Source of the DNA: Sulfurimicrobium sp964384915
Lineage (GTDB): Bacteria; Pseudomonadota; Gammaproteobacteria; Burkholderiales; Sulfuricellaceae
Assembly (NCBI GenBank): GCA_964384915.1
Contig: CAYLMA010000006.1
Location: 1 to 64,000 of the forward strand
Length of the DNA stretch: 64,000 nucleotides
Direction: 5' to 3'
This document shows positions 44,227-52,949 of the stretch, piece after piece. A program made the position numbers and the translations under genes. Positions within the stretch are counted from its first letter, which is position 1. Each line of letters opens with the position of its first letter. The notes under the pieces were generated by a model, which was given only the letters and a program-made list of their open reading frames with translations, was not told where the DNA came from and did no database searches.

Positions 44227-46122
44227 TCAAAAATCCAGCCGCAACGTGGCGACTGCACGCCGATCCAGCACCATCGCGGGAAAGCCCGTCTCGACGTATT
44301 CAACATGGGCGCCATTGGTGGCGCGTACCGTGAGCGCAGCCTCGGCGTTTGTATCGCCAATGCGAAAACGCCTGGCCAGGCGGACATCGGTCTGGCGGAA
44401 GGCTGGCGTTGCATCTCTCTGGCGAACCCAGAATAGCGAAGCAGTGGAAGTGTGGATCAGGCCGAGATCCCAGTTCGATGGCAATTTCTGGAATAACGCC
44501 ATGGTTGAAATATGGCTGGGAGCGCGGAACGCATCCTGCGGGGCGGTGCTGCTGGCATCCGGCAGGAGTTGCAGTTCGGTGTGGTTCAGCAGAAACTGGG
44601 TCGCGGGCAGCGGCTGCCAGCGCAGCTGGGCTTCCCAGCCCCGCTGCGTGTTTGGATCTTTATTGACCAGATCATTGGGACAGCCTCTGCAGGGCCTTGC
44701 GTAGCGCAACAGGTCGCTGACTTTTTCCTCGAAAGCGCGCACATCGAGGGTGATGCCATATTTCTTGAATTCCCCGAGATAGCCAATCTCGGTTGAGTCA
44801 ACACGCTCGGGTTTCGCCTTGCCCGATGCCTGGATTACCGGTACGCCGCTGCTGCGCCAGTCGGCACGCAGCTCGACCAGGGTCGGCTGCTTGTAGGCAC
44901 TGGTTGCGCCTACCCGCAGCGTGTGCCCCGGCACCATGTGGTAATTCGCCATCAGGCGCGGCGCTGAACTTTCTCCGATGATGCCGTGCTTTTCCCACAG
45001 CCCGCCCGCATTGACGACCCATTGCTGGTGCGGGCGCCATTCGACATTGGCGAACAGGCGCCACAGGCTGAAACTCTGGTCTGGATTGGCATAAAACAGG
45101 TCGGACGAAATCGCCTGCTCGTGACGGTACTGTCCACCCCATACCAGGCGCAACTCGCTGTTGACGACATGATTGCGCTGGGCCTCCAGTTGAAAGCGGC
45201 GGCCTGTGCTATCGGCGCGCAGCAGGGGGTAATAATTGGAAAACGCTTCTTCGTCCGCGGTGATGCTGAGCTTGAACTGGTCGCTGGGGGTGATTTGCCG
45301 CATCCAGTCGAGATGCGCATAACTATTGCGCCAAGCTTCGTCATGCCTGCCGGCTGGAGTCATGTCGTCGGGAATGCCCCAGCGAAAACGTGTCGCGCCT
45401 GCGGTCAGGATCAGGCTGTCTTTGTCGGATGCTTGCAGATCCCCGCGGAAATGGACTTGCTCAAGGCGCGAACTGTCGTAAAAATCATTGAAGCCATCGT
45501 CGGTTCGGCTTGCCGCGGTCAGGCGGAACGAGCCTTGGGGGCCGCCCCGGCCTATCCTTGCCACGCCGTCGCGCAAATTGGTTTCGCTGGCACTGACGGA
45601 TACCATGCCGCCAAGGGTATCGGCGCTATGGCGCGTGATGATGTTGACCACGCCGAGGAAGGCATTGGCCCCATAAGCTGCGGAATTGGAGCCGCGCAGC
45701 ACCTCGATGCGTTCGATGTCCTCAAGCACGACGCCCATCATTCCATAGTTGGCGGAGCCGAGCAGCAGGGTGGAATAAACCGAGCGCCCGTCGACGAATA
45801 CCTGCAAGTGACGGGTAATCGCATCATAGTCGGCATGGTAGCTTGCGATCGGCCGGGCGCCGCCTTGCACGTGGGAGACGATGAAACCGGGCACCAGCCT
45901 GAGCAAGTCGGCCACTTCACGCGCGCCCGAGCGGCGGATCGTTTCGCGGTCGATAATGGTCACCGCGCCCGGCGTGTCACTGAGGGGCTGGGCCAGGCGC
46001 GATACCGACAACACCACCGGCAAGTCGGTAAAATAATCCCCCTCGGAGAGGCCGGCGCCAGCCCAGGCGTTAAAGCTCAGGCAGGCGCAGACCAGCAATA
46101 ATCGTCGTTTGTGACTCACCAT
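44227..46122 (-). CDS. TonB-dependent outer-membrane receptor
   Basis: 631 aa from ATG 46122 (MVSHKRRLLLVCACLSFNAWA signal peptide), preceded by GGGGGAA. The plug domain has VTIIDRETIRRSGAREVADL and VLRGSNSAAYGANAFLGVVN, and a beta-barrel follows to a C-terminal aromatic strand (VATLRLDF). The set of plug motifs resembles receptors for siderophores, cobalamin or metals, but the ligand cannot be read. No tonB or transporter genes are adjacent. It converges on the ftsZ terminator. Confidence 0.9.
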   Translation of the reverse strand: MVSHKRRLLLVCACLSFNAWAGAGLSEGDYFTDLPVVLSVSRLAQPLSDTPGAVTIIDRETIRRSGAREVADLLRLVPGFIVSHVQGGARPIASYHADYDAITRHLQVFVDGRSVYSTLLLGSANYGMMGVVLEDIERIEVLRGSNSAAYGANAFLGVVNIITRHSADTLGGMVSVSASETNLRDGVARIGRGGPQGSFRLTAASRTDDGFNDFYDSSRLEQVHFRGDLQASDKDSLILTAGATRFRWGIPDDMTPAGRHDEAWRNSYAHLDWMRQITPSDQFKLSITADEEAFSNYYPLLRADSTGRRFQLEAQRNHVVNSELRLVWGGQYRHEQAISSDLFYANPDQSFSLWRLFANVEWRPHQQWVVNAGGLWEKHGIIGESSAPRLMANYHMVPGHTLRVGATSAYKQPTLVELRADWRSSGVPVIQASGKAKPERVDSTEIGYLGEFKKYGITLDVRAFEEKVSDLLRYARPCRGCPNDLVNKDPNTQRGWEAQLRWQPLPATQFLLNHTELQLLPDASSTAPQDAFRAPSHISTMALFQKLPSNWDLGLIHTSTASLFWVRQRDATPAFRQTDVRLARRFRIGDTNAEAALTVRATNGAHVEYVETGFPAMVLDRRAVATLRLDF

Positions 46123-46228
46123 GATTCCCCCTTCGGCTATTATTGCCAAAAACCGGGAAGAAAGCACCTCTCGATGAAAGATGAAGTAAGCGTCAACTTC
46201 TTTTTGCTCTCCCATAGGTCAAGCCACC

Positions 46229-46816
46229 ATGACTTTTCAGCCAGGAATTTTGGAAATCAAGCTGCCCGAATGGCTGGACGAATATCTACTTGGGCGCACA
46301 GCCTGTATCGCGCCGATCCGGGATCGCATGTCGTTTGTCATCGAGGCCGCCCGGCTTAATGTTTCTCATGGCACGGGGGGGCCATTCGCCGCGGCAGTTT
46401 TTGAGTCCGAATCCGGGAAGCCGGTTTCACTGGGTGTCAATCTGGTGGTTTCCGGGGGGCTGTCCATGCTTCATGCGGAAATGCTGGCCATTGCGCTGGC
46501 ACAGAAAAAAATGGGCAGCTATGACCTGGGCAGGCGCGATTTTCCTGCTTACGAGCTGGTCACCAGCTCGGAACCCTGCGCGATGTGCTTCGGTGCAATT
46601 CCCTGGTCGGGAGTACGCAAACTCATCACCGGCGCGCGTGATTCGGACGCGAGGCGCATCGGTTTTGACGAAGGCCCCAAAATGAGAAAGTGGAAAAGCG
46701 AACTGGGAAAAAGAGGAATTGCCACCCTCTGCGATGTCGAACGCGAAACCGCGGCCCAAGTGCTTCTTGACTATTCCATGCGGGGCGGACAGATATATAA
46801 CTCGCGAGAATCGTAG
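46229..46816 (+). CDS. Nucleoside deaminase (cytidine/deoxycytidylate deaminase superfamily)
   Basis: 195 aa. The zinc-site motifs of the CDA superfamily are present: HAEMLAIALAQKKMG (HAE, near residue 82) and SSEPCAMCFGAIPWSGV (PCxxC, near 115). The layout resembles guanine deaminase or TadA-like enzymes, with a C-terminal extension. The substrate is uncertain. It is divergent from the TonB receptor gene and about 120 bp upstream of aroKB. Confidence 0.85.
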   Translation: MTFQPGILEIKLPEWLDEYLLGRTACIAPIRDRMSFVIEAARLNVSHGTGGPFAAAVFESESGKPVSLGVNLVVSGGLSMLHAEMLAIALAQKKMGSYDLGRRDFPAYELVTSSEPCAMCFGAIPWSGVRKLITGARDSDARRIGFDEGPKMRKWKSELGKRGIATLCDVERETAAQVLLDYSMRGGQIYNSRES

Positions 46817-46934
46817 CTTGCCTTGCCCAACCGCCCAAAAACAGCGGATTCCGGATATAGGGAAAAGCCACCCATAGTTTTGAAAACCGTTTCTGCATGG
46901 CAAAATCGCCCTCCAGCCGTTATCATTACCGCCC

Positions 46935-48563
46935 ATGTCCTACCCCAAAAATATTATTCTCGTCGGCCTCATGGGCGCGGGCAAAACCACCGTAGGCAGA
47001 ATGCTGGCCAGACACCTTGGCATGCGCTTCATTGATTCCGACCACGAGATCGAGCGCCGCACCGGGGTCAAGATCCCGCTGATTTTCGAACTGGAAGGGG
47101 AGGAAGGATTCCGTGCCCGCGAAACTGCCGTTCTCTCCCAACTGTGCCAGATGGATAATGTCGTGCTCGCCACCGGCGGCGGCGCGGTATTGCGCGAAGA
47201 AAACCGCAAGTTCCTCAAGCGCAGCGGCACCGTGGTCTATCTGCGGGCACAGGTGCGTGATCTTTACCACCGCACCCGCCACGACAAGAACCGGCCCCTG
47301 CTGCAAACCGCCGACCCGCAGGCGAAGCTGCGCGAACTCTATAGCCAGCGCGACCCCATTTACCACCAGCTCGCCGATATCATCATGGACACTGGCGACC
47401 AGAGCCTCCATGTACTGGTACGCCGACTGCTGCAAAAACTCACCGATGGACACGCTTCAAACATGCAAACCCTGACCGTTGATTTAGGCGCACGCTCCTA
47501 CCCGATCCACATCGGCGCGGGGCTGCTGCAACAAGCCCAGCTGATCATGCCGCACCTGGCGCAAAAGCGCGTGGCGATCGTCACCAACACCACTGTGGCG
47601 CCGCTCTACCTGGAACAATTGAGCAACACGCTCACCCAGCAGGGCGTCAACGTCCTGCCCATCATCCTGCCGGACGGCGAGGCCTACAAAAATGGAGAAA
47701 CCCTCAACCAGATCTACAACGCCCTGCTGGAGAACCGCTGCGAGCGCAAAACCACGCTAATCGCGCTGGGCGGCGGGGTGATCGGCGACCTCACCGGCTA
47801 TGCGGCGGCGACCTTCCTGCGCGGCGTGCCCTTCATCCAGGTGCCGACCACCCTGCTGGCCCAGGTGGATTCCTCGGTGGGCGGCAAGACCGGCATCAAC
47901 CATCCCCTCGGCAAGAACATGATCGGCGCCTTTTACCAGCCGCAGGTGGTGCTCGCCGACACCTCCACGCTCGACACCCTGCCGGCGCGGGAACTGGCGG
48001 CGGGCCTGGCCGAAGTCATCAAGTACGGCCTGATCCGCGACCTGCCCTTCTTCGAGTGGCTGGAAAACAACATGGACCGCCTGCTGGCGCGCGACAAGGA
48101 CGCCCTGGCCTACGCCATCCGCCGCTCGTGCGAGAACAAGGCCGAAATCGTGGCCGCGGACGAACGCGAAGGCGGCGTGCGCGCCCTGCTCAACCTCGGC
48201 CACACCTTCGGCCATGCCATCGAGGCCGGCATGGGCTACGGCAACTGGCTGCACGGCGAAGCGGTGGCCGGCGGCACGGTGCTGGCAGCCGACCTGTCGC
48301 ACCGCATGGAATGGATCAGCGAGCTGGAACTGGAGCGCATCCGCCTCCTGTTCCAGCGCGCCGGATTGCCGGACCATGCCCCCGACTTGGGCGTGGATGC
48401 CTACATCGACTACATGGGCCTGGACAAAAAGGTGGAAAGCGGAAAAATCCGCTTCGTCCTCTTGAAGCGCATCGGCGAGGCCTTTGTCACCGGAGACATC
48501 CCGCCCGAACACCTCAAGGCAGCGCTCACCGGCTTTGTTCAGCCTGCCACAGAAAAAACATGA
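46935..48563 (+). CDS. aroKB: Bifunctional shikimate kinase / 3-dehydroquinate synthase (AroK-AroB fusion)
   Basis: A single open frame of 542 aa. Residues ~1-172 are shikimate kinase: Walker A LVGLMGAGKTTVGRML, DSDHEIERRTG and ATGGGAVLREENRKF. From residue 177 (MQTLTVDLGARSYPIHIG) it is 3-dehydroquinate synthase: LGGGVIGDLTGYAAATFLRG, DSSVGGKTGINHPLGKNM and the zinc ligands in NLGHTFGHAIEAG and WLHGEAVAGG. No stop separates the two parts; the join is LTDGHASNMQTL. Internal initiation at ATG 47464 could also yield free AroB. It catalyses two steps of the shikimate pathway. Confidence 0.88.
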   Translation: MSYPKNIILVGLMGAGKTTVGRMLARHLGMRFIDSDHEIERRTGVKIPLIFELEGEEGFRARETAVLSQLCQMDNVVLATGGGAVLREENRKFLKRSGTVVYLRAQVRDLYHRTRHDKNRPLLQTADPQAKLRELYSQRDPIYHQLADIIMDTGDQSLHVLVRRLLQKLTDGHASNMQTLTVDLGARSYPIHIGAGLLQQAQLIMPHLAQKRVAIVTNTTVAPLYLEQLSNTLTQQGVNVLPIILPDGEAYKNGETLNQIYNALLENRCERKTTLIALGGGVIGDLTGYAAATFLRGVPFIQVPTTLLAQVDSSVGGKTGINHPLGKNMIGAFYQPQVVLADTSTLDTLPARELAAGLAEVIKYGLIRDLPFFEWLENNMDRLLARDKDALAYAIRRSCENKAEIVAADEREGGVRALLNLGHTFGHAIEAGMGYGNWLHGEAVAGGTVLAADLSHRMEWISELELERIRLLFQRAGLPDHAPDLGVDAYIDYMGLDKKVESGKIRFVLLKRIGEAFVTGDIPPEHLKAALTGFVQPATEKT

Positions 48564-48565
48564 TT

Positions 48566-48697
48566 CACCACGGAGGGTACGGAGAACACGGAGTAAAAAC
48601 TAATGCTTGTTTGCCACCTGGCATTTCCCTGCCGGATGAAACCATCAATAAACAAAAGCCCGCTGTTCTCCGTGCCCTCTGTGCTCTCCGTGGTTAA
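48566..48697. repeat. Long inverted repeat with CACGGAG units in the aroKB-dgt gap
   Basis: The left arm (48566-48593) and right arm (48663-48697) are both built of ACGGAG / CTCCGT units about 9 bp apart and are largely complementary over ~28 bp. About 70 bp lie between the arms. It fills the gap and ends next to the dgt start. Confidence 0.8.
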
Positions 48698-48715
48698 AAA
48701 ACCAGAGATTTTATA

Positions 48716-49837
48716 ATGAGCGAACTCGCCCCCTACGCCGCGGATTCCGCCCGGACGCGCGGCCGCCGCCAGCATGAGCCGACGCCGCCCGGGCGCAGCG
48801 ATTTCGAGCGCGACCGCGACCGCATCATCCATTCCACCGCCTTCCGCCGCCTGGAATACAAGACCCAGGTGTTCGTCAACCACGAGGGCGACCTGTTCCG
48901 CACCCGCCTCACCCACAGCCTGGAAGTGGCGCAGATCGGACGCACCATTGCGCGCAACCTGCAACTCAACGAGGTGCTGGTTGAAGCCATCGCCCTGGCT
49001 CACGACCTGGGCCACACCCCTTTCGGCCATGCCGGGCAGGATGAACTCAACGCCTGCATGAAGGATCACGGCGGCTTCGAGCACAACCTGCAGTCGCTGC
49101 GCGTGGTGGATTTGCTGGAAGAACGCTATGCCGAATTCGACGGCCTCAACCTGTGCTTCGAGACCCGCGAAGGCATCCTCAAGCACTGCTCCCTGCCCAA
49201 CGCCAGAACCCTGGGCGAAGTCGGGGAGCGCTTCCTCAACGACCAGCGTCCCTCCCTGGAAGCGCAGGTGGCCAACCTGGCGGATGAAATCGCCTACAAC
49301 AACCACGACGTCGACGACGGCCTGCGCTCCGGCCTGATCACGCTGGAGCAGCTCTCCAATACCAGCCTGTTTGCCCGCCACCTGGCCATGGCGCAGGAAA
49401 AACACCCCGCTCTGGAAGGCCGCCGCCTGATCCACGAAACCGTGCGCCGCATGATCAATACCCTGGTGATGGATCTGATCGAGCAGAGCACGGCCAACAT
49501 CCGCGCCGCTGCGCCAGCCAGCCTTGACGACGTGCGCCGCGCGCCTCCCCTGATGGCTTTCAGCGAGCACCTGGTAGACGAGCAGCGCGAACTGAAGCAG
49601 TTCCTGCGCGAACACCTCTACCGCCACTACCAGGTCAACCGCATGAGCAAGAAGGCGCGCCGCATCGTGCGCGAGCTGTTCACCACGCTATTCGAAACGC
49701 CCTCCCTGCTGCCGCCGCAATACCAGGAGAAAGCCCGCACGGACAAGGCGCGCACCATTGCCGACTACATCGCCGGCATGACCGACCGCTACGCCTACCG
49801 CGAGTACCGTCGTCTGTTCTCGATCGAAGAAATGTAG
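48716..49837 (+). CDS. dgt: Deoxyguanosinetriphosphate triphosphohydrolase-like protein
   Basis: 373 aa. The HD-domain signature is RLTHSLEVAQIGRTIARN near residue 63 and ALAHDLGHTPFGHAGQDELN near 99, with the last Asp in ADEIAYNNHDVDDGLR. The enzyme hydrolyses dGTP (or other dNTPs) to the nucleoside and triphosphate. The length fits the type-2 bacterial dGTPase group. The next gene starts immediately at its stop codon. Confidence 0.92.
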   Translation: MSELAPYAADSARTRGRRQHEPTPPGRSDFERDRDRIIHSTAFRRLEYKTQVFVNHEGDLFRTRLTHSLEVAQIGRTIARNLQLNEVLVEAIALAHDLGHTPFGHAGQDELNACMKDHGGFEHNLQSLRVVDLLEERYAEFDGLNLCFETREGILKHCSLPNARTLGEVGERFLNDQRPSLEAQVANLADEIAYNNHDVDDGLRSGLITLEQLSNTSLFARHLAMAQEKHPALEGRRLIHETVRRMINTLVMDLIEQSTANIRAAAPASLDDVRRAPPLMAFSEHLVDEQRELKQFLREHLYRHYQVNRMSKKARRIVRELFTTLFETPSLLPPQYQEKARTDKARTIADYIAGMTDRYAYREYRRLFSIEEM

Positions 49838-50620
49838 ATGGCGCGCAAGGCCTCGCGGAAGAACGCTCGCCCCCCTGTTCCCGGTTCAACAGCGATGGCG
49901 CCTTCTCCACGAATTCCCCTGGTGGATGCCGCGCGAGGATCGGCCATTGCAATGATGGTGGCTTTTCATTTCTGTTTTGACCTCAACTTCTTCCACCTGG
50001 CAAGCTTCGATTTCTACCGTGACGCATTCTGGCTGAATCTGCGCGCTTTTATCGTCACCCTGTTTCTGCTCATCGTAGGCATCAGCTTTCACCTCGCCAA
50101 CGGAAACGGCCTCAGGGCCGGGCCTTTCCTGCGCCGCCTAGGCATGCTCGCATGCTGCGCTGCTGCGGTCAGCGCGGGCAGTTATGCCATTTTTCCCGCC
50201 AGTGGCATTTTTTTCGGCGTGTTGCATTTCATCGCCCTCGCCAGCGTGCTCAGCCTGCTGTTTCTTCCCTTGCATCATGCAAACCTCGTTCTGGGCATCG
50301 CCGCCATAGCTGCCGGGCTGAGCCTGGAAAATGCCTGGTTCGATCAGCCCTGGATGAGCTGGATTGGATTCACCACTCACAAGCCCATTTCAGAAGATTA
50401 TGTGCCGCTTTTTCCCTGGTTCGGAATAGTCCTCCTGGGGCTGTATCTGGGAAAAACCCTTTCAATCAGGGGCGTCTGGACAAAGCTCGCAAACTGGCAA
50501 CCTGGATCAGCCCCGGCCAGGATGCTGAACCGGGCGGGCAAACACAGCCTGGCGATATACATTCTTCACCAGCCCGCCCTACTCGGAATCCTCTACGTCG
50601 CCAGCAAATTGAAGGGGTAA
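49838..50620 (+). CDS. DUF1624 / heparan-alpha-glucosaminide acetyltransferase-like membrane protein
   Basis: 260 aa; the start at 49838 abuts the dgt stop, and ATG 49895 (MAPSPRIP) would give a protein starting just before the membrane core. The first span carries IPLVDAARGSAIAMMVAFHF with the conserved Arg and His of this family; about seven spans follow. These proteins are thought to transfer acetyl groups across membranes, but the substrate is unknown. It may be cotranscribed with dgt. Confidence 0.75.
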   Translation: MARKASRKNARPPVPGSTAMAPSPRIPLVDAARGSAIAMMVAFHFCFDLNFFHLASFDFYRDAFWLNLRAFIVTLFLLIVGISFHLANGNGLRAGPFLRRLGMLACCAAAVSAGSYAIFPASGIFFGVLHFIALASVLSLLFLPLHHANLVLGIAAIAAGLSLENAWFDQPWMSWIGFTTHKPISEDYVPLFPWFGIVLLGLYLGKTLSIRGVWTKLANWQPGSAPARMLNRAGKHSLAIYILHQPALLGILYVASKLKG

Positions 50621-50653
50621 GAATGCTTCTGCCTGAGAAAATCCACATTTGTC

Positions 50654-51082
50654 ATGAGCCCGCCTGACCTGAAACATTCACTGTCAGCCATTGCGATGTC
50701 CCTGTCGCTTGGGATGGCCTCTGCCGCCGGAGCTGAACAGGTAGTATGTCATTACACTTATGGTGGCGAGACCCGGATTCTGGCGGCCCATCCCGTAAAT
50801 TCGCCTTATGCGGCCAAGGGTATCAAGGTGGGCTCGTATTTCCAGTTTCGCCTGGTATTCCAGATCGTACCCGCCGAGCTTGCCTCCATCAGCATCTATA
50901 CCTACGTCGAACGGGACGAAGGCCCGACGCTGATCCACCAGGCCAGCTTCCCCTATCCTCCGCCAAAGAAAGCAGGCAGCCCCTATGGCTTCAGCGGCCT
51001 GCACTTCGTCTACGAGCCAATACGCGACGGCGAACTGCAGTACTGGTGCGAGATGAAAAAGCTCAACGTAGTAGCGCAATGA
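50654..51082 (+). CDS. Small secreted protein of unknown function
   Basis: 142 aa. A signal peptide (LSAIAMSLSLGMASAAGAEQ, cleavage near residue 28) is followed by a beta-rich domain with two cysteines (near the start, VVCHYTYGG, and near the end, QYWCEM) that could form a disulfide. No family is recognised. It overlaps the CapA-like gene by 4 bp, so the two are probably translated together. Confidence 0.7.
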   Translation: MSPPDLKHSLSAIAMSLSLGMASAAGAEQVVCHYTYGGETRILAAHPVNSPYAAKGIKVGSYFQFRLVFQIVPAELASISIYTYVERDEGPTLIHQASFPYPPPKKAGSPYGFSGLHFVYEPIRDGELQYWCEMKKLNVVAQ

Positions 51083-52065
51083 ATCGCCGGGTATTGCCAG
51101 GCCTGGCACTGGCCGGACTGCTGTTCTCCACAAATCCGGCCTGCCCTGAACCGCTGCGCCTGATCTTCACTGGCGACATCATGCTCGATGCCGGGCCGGG
51201 GCGGGTGATCCAATCCGGGCGCGACCCGCTGGCGCACTTCGCCGCCACGCTGGCCGATGCCGACTTTGCGGTTGGCAACCTGGAGAGCCCTGTCGCCACC
51301 ACCGGCCAGCCGCTGGAGAGCAAGATTTACTCCTTCCGCGCCCATCCCCGCGTGTTGCCCGTTCTCAAGCAGCATTTCAGCGCCTTGGCGGTATCCAACA
51401 ACCACTCCGGCGACTACGGCAAGGACGCATTCCTCGAAACCCTGGCGCTGCTCAAACACCACGGCCTGCCCTACTTCGGTGGCGGGCGCGACCTTGCCGC
51501 CGCGCATGCGCCGCTGTGGATCGAAAAAAAAGGCCTGCGCATCGCCGTCCTCGGCTACAACGAATACAAGCCGCGTTCCTTCGAAGCCGGGCCCGACTGG
51601 GCCGGGATCGCCTGGAGCGAAGACAGCCAGGCCGTCGCCGACATCCGCGCCGCCCGGGCCGCAGGAGCGGACCTGGTGATCCCTTTCATGCACTGGGGCT
51701 GGGAGCACGAGCTGCAGCCCGGCCCCCGCCAGCGCCAGTTGGCCCGGACCATGATCGATGCCGGCGCAGACATGGTGATAGGCGGACATCCGCATGTGAC
51801 GCAGGGGGCTGAATATTACCGGGGGAAGCTGATTGTCTACAGCCTGGGCAACTTCGTGTTCGACGGTTTCGACCCGCCGGAAATTCCGGAAACGCGGGAG
51901 GGGTGGCTGCTGCGTTTGAGCGTGGATCGCAATGGGCTGATCGAGTGGGATACGGTGGCGGCACGGATGGACCAGGAGGGCACGCCACACCCGGTTTCTG
52001 GGGCTGAGACGCCGTGCGGCAAGGTTGGCGATGCCGTCATCCGGAAATGCAGGAACCTTCCTTAA
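51079..52065 (+). CDS. CapA-family metallophosphatase-like protein
   Basis: 328 aa from ATG 51079 (ATGA overlap with the previous gene), with an N-terminal signal peptide. The calcineurin-like fold of the PGA_cap/CapA family is seen in RLIFTGDIMLDAGPGR, AVGNLESPV, ALAVSNNHSGDYGKDAFLE, PFMHWGWEHELQP and VIGGHPHVTQGAEYY. The family acts in poly-gamma-glutamate capsule export or as periplasmic hydrolases; capBC are absent, so capsule synthesis is not supported. Confidence 0.85.
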   Translation: MNRRVLPGLALAGLLFSTNPACPEPLRLIFTGDIMLDAGPGRVIQSGRDPLAHFAATLADADFAVGNLESPVATTGQPLESKIYSFRAHPRVLPVLKQHFSALAVSNNHSGDYGKDAFLETLALLKHHGLPYFGGGRDLAAAHAPLWIEKKGLRIAVLGYNEYKPRSFEAGPDWAGIAWSEDSQAVADIRAARAAGADLVIPFMHWGWEHELQPGPRQRQLARTMIDAGADMVIGGHPHVTQGAEYYRGKLIVYSLGNFVFDGFDPPEIPETREGWLLRLSVDRNGLIEWDTVAARMDQEGTPHPVSGAETPCGKVGDAVIRKCRNLP

Positions 52066-52104
52066 ATGCCATTTGCTTGACATGGCCAGACATGGCGATA
52101 AACT

Positions 52105-52123
52105 GGTGTTACCTGATAACACC
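52105..52123. promoter_or_regulatory. Operator palindrome upstream of the CopG/ParE module
   Basis: GGTGTTA (52105-52111) and TAACACC (52117-52123) form a perfect inverted repeat with a 5-bp spacer, 10 bp before the antitoxin ATG. A ribbon-helix-helix antitoxin would bind such a site. A consensus TTGACA lies at 52077-52082, but no -10 at standard spacing was found. Confidence 0.65.
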
Positions 52124-52133
52124 GAGCGCCGCC

Positions 52134-52442
52134 ATGAAAGCCTCTTCTACCGAAAAAACACGGGCTCCCGCAACCGTTACGATCAAGCTCGACTCTTCCG
52201 AGCGGGATCGCATCGCCTCACTGGCACGCATGATGAAGCGCACGCCCCACTACCTCATGAAAGAAGCGATTCTTGAGTATGTGAAGCGCGAGGAAGCTCG
52301 ACAAAATTTCATCAAAGCCGCTGATGCCTCTTTCGAGCATTTCAAGGAAACCGGCCTGCACATCACGCTCGACGAATTCAGCGCCTGGGTGGATGGGGTG
52401 CAAAACAACCCTGACGCGCCGATCGCCACATGCCACACGTAA
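52134..52442 (+). CDS. CopG/RHH-family antitoxin
   Basis: 102 aa from ATG 52134; the longer frame upstream overlaps the capA-like gene. The ribbon-helix-helix domain is TVTIKLDSSERDRIASLARM with TPHYLMKEAILEYVKREE. The C-terminal part (about residues 60-102) would bind the toxin. It overlaps the ParE-like gene by 13 bp and has an operator palindrome directly upstream. Confidence 0.85.
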   Translation: MKASSTEKTRAPATVTIKLDSSERDRIASLARMMKRTPHYLMKEAILEYVKREEARQNFIKAADASFEHFKETGLHITLDEFSAWVDGVQNNPDAPIATCHT

Positions 52443-52726
52443 GACTGTCGGCACGCGCTCAATCTGATCTTTCCCGGCTTCGCACCTTCCTGCTACAAAA
52501 GGACATCAACGCGGCAAAACGCGCCTTGTTGGCTATCCGCGAGGCGCTGATGCCGCTGAAACACTCGCCCTATATTGGCCGACCGGTTGAGGATCGCGAC
52601 GATCTGCGTGAATTGGTGATCGAGTTCGGCACCAGTGGCCACCTTGCCATGTACAGCTTTGAACCCGGCCTGGATGCTGTGACTATTCTGGCGATCAAGC
52701 ATCAGCGGGAAGATGATTACAAGTAG
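52430..52726 (+). CDS. RelE/ParE-family toxin
   Basis: 98 aa. The family pattern is HVRLSARAQSDLSRLRTFL at the start, then LKHSPYIGRPVEDRDDLREL and the C-terminal VTILAIKHQREDDY. ParE toxins inhibit gyrase and RelE toxins cut mRNA; the sequence looks more like ParE. It pairs with the overlapping CopG-type antitoxin. Confidence 0.85.
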   Translation: MPHVRLSARAQSDLSRLRTFLLQKDINAAKRALLAIREALMPLKHSPYIGRPVEDRDDLRELVIEFGTSGHLAMYSFEPGLDAVTILAIKHQREDDYK

Positions 52727-52746
52727 AGACGCAACACCAAAGCAAC

Positions 52747-52766
52747 AAAGGGTAGCGTCCCCTTTT
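52747..52766 (+). terminator. Weak intrinsic terminator after the toxin gene
   Basis: AAAGGG (52747-52752) pairs with CCCTTT (52760-52765) over a 7-nt loop, followed by TTAT. It lies 20 bp after the ParE-like gene. Confidence 0.4.
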
Positions 52767-52774
52767 ATCGCTTT

Positions 52775-52949
52775 TATCGGCAATCCCCATCACCAGGGGA
52801 TGGGCCAGCATCTCCAGCGAGGGCGGCAAGGGCAAAACATCCAGCCGATGGAGCGCCCCCAGCGCAAACGCCACTGCATACAGGCGCAAGCCCGCGCCCC
52901 AGGCAACGGCCGCCGCGATGGAGGCAGTGGCAAGAAGCTCCGGGTTCAT
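52775..52949 (-). pseudogene. Truncated DUF4126 membrane protein
   Basis: From ATG 52949 the product begins MNPELLATASIAAAVAWGAG, followed by LRLYAVAFALGALHRL, the start of the DUF4126 family, usually near 180-200 aa. Similarity stops after LEMLAHPLVMGIAD at about 52775; the frame runs on to 52695 with unrelated residues. The missing part lies where the toxin-antitoxin module begins, suggesting that it was deleted or replaced by that insertion. It overlaps the upstream membrane protein gene by 4 bp. Confidence 0.65.

Noticed and set aside
47464..48563. aroB as a separate gene starting at ATG 47464
   Set aside because: No stop codon separates it from aroK and no good ribosome-binding site precedes it; kept as a possible internal start.
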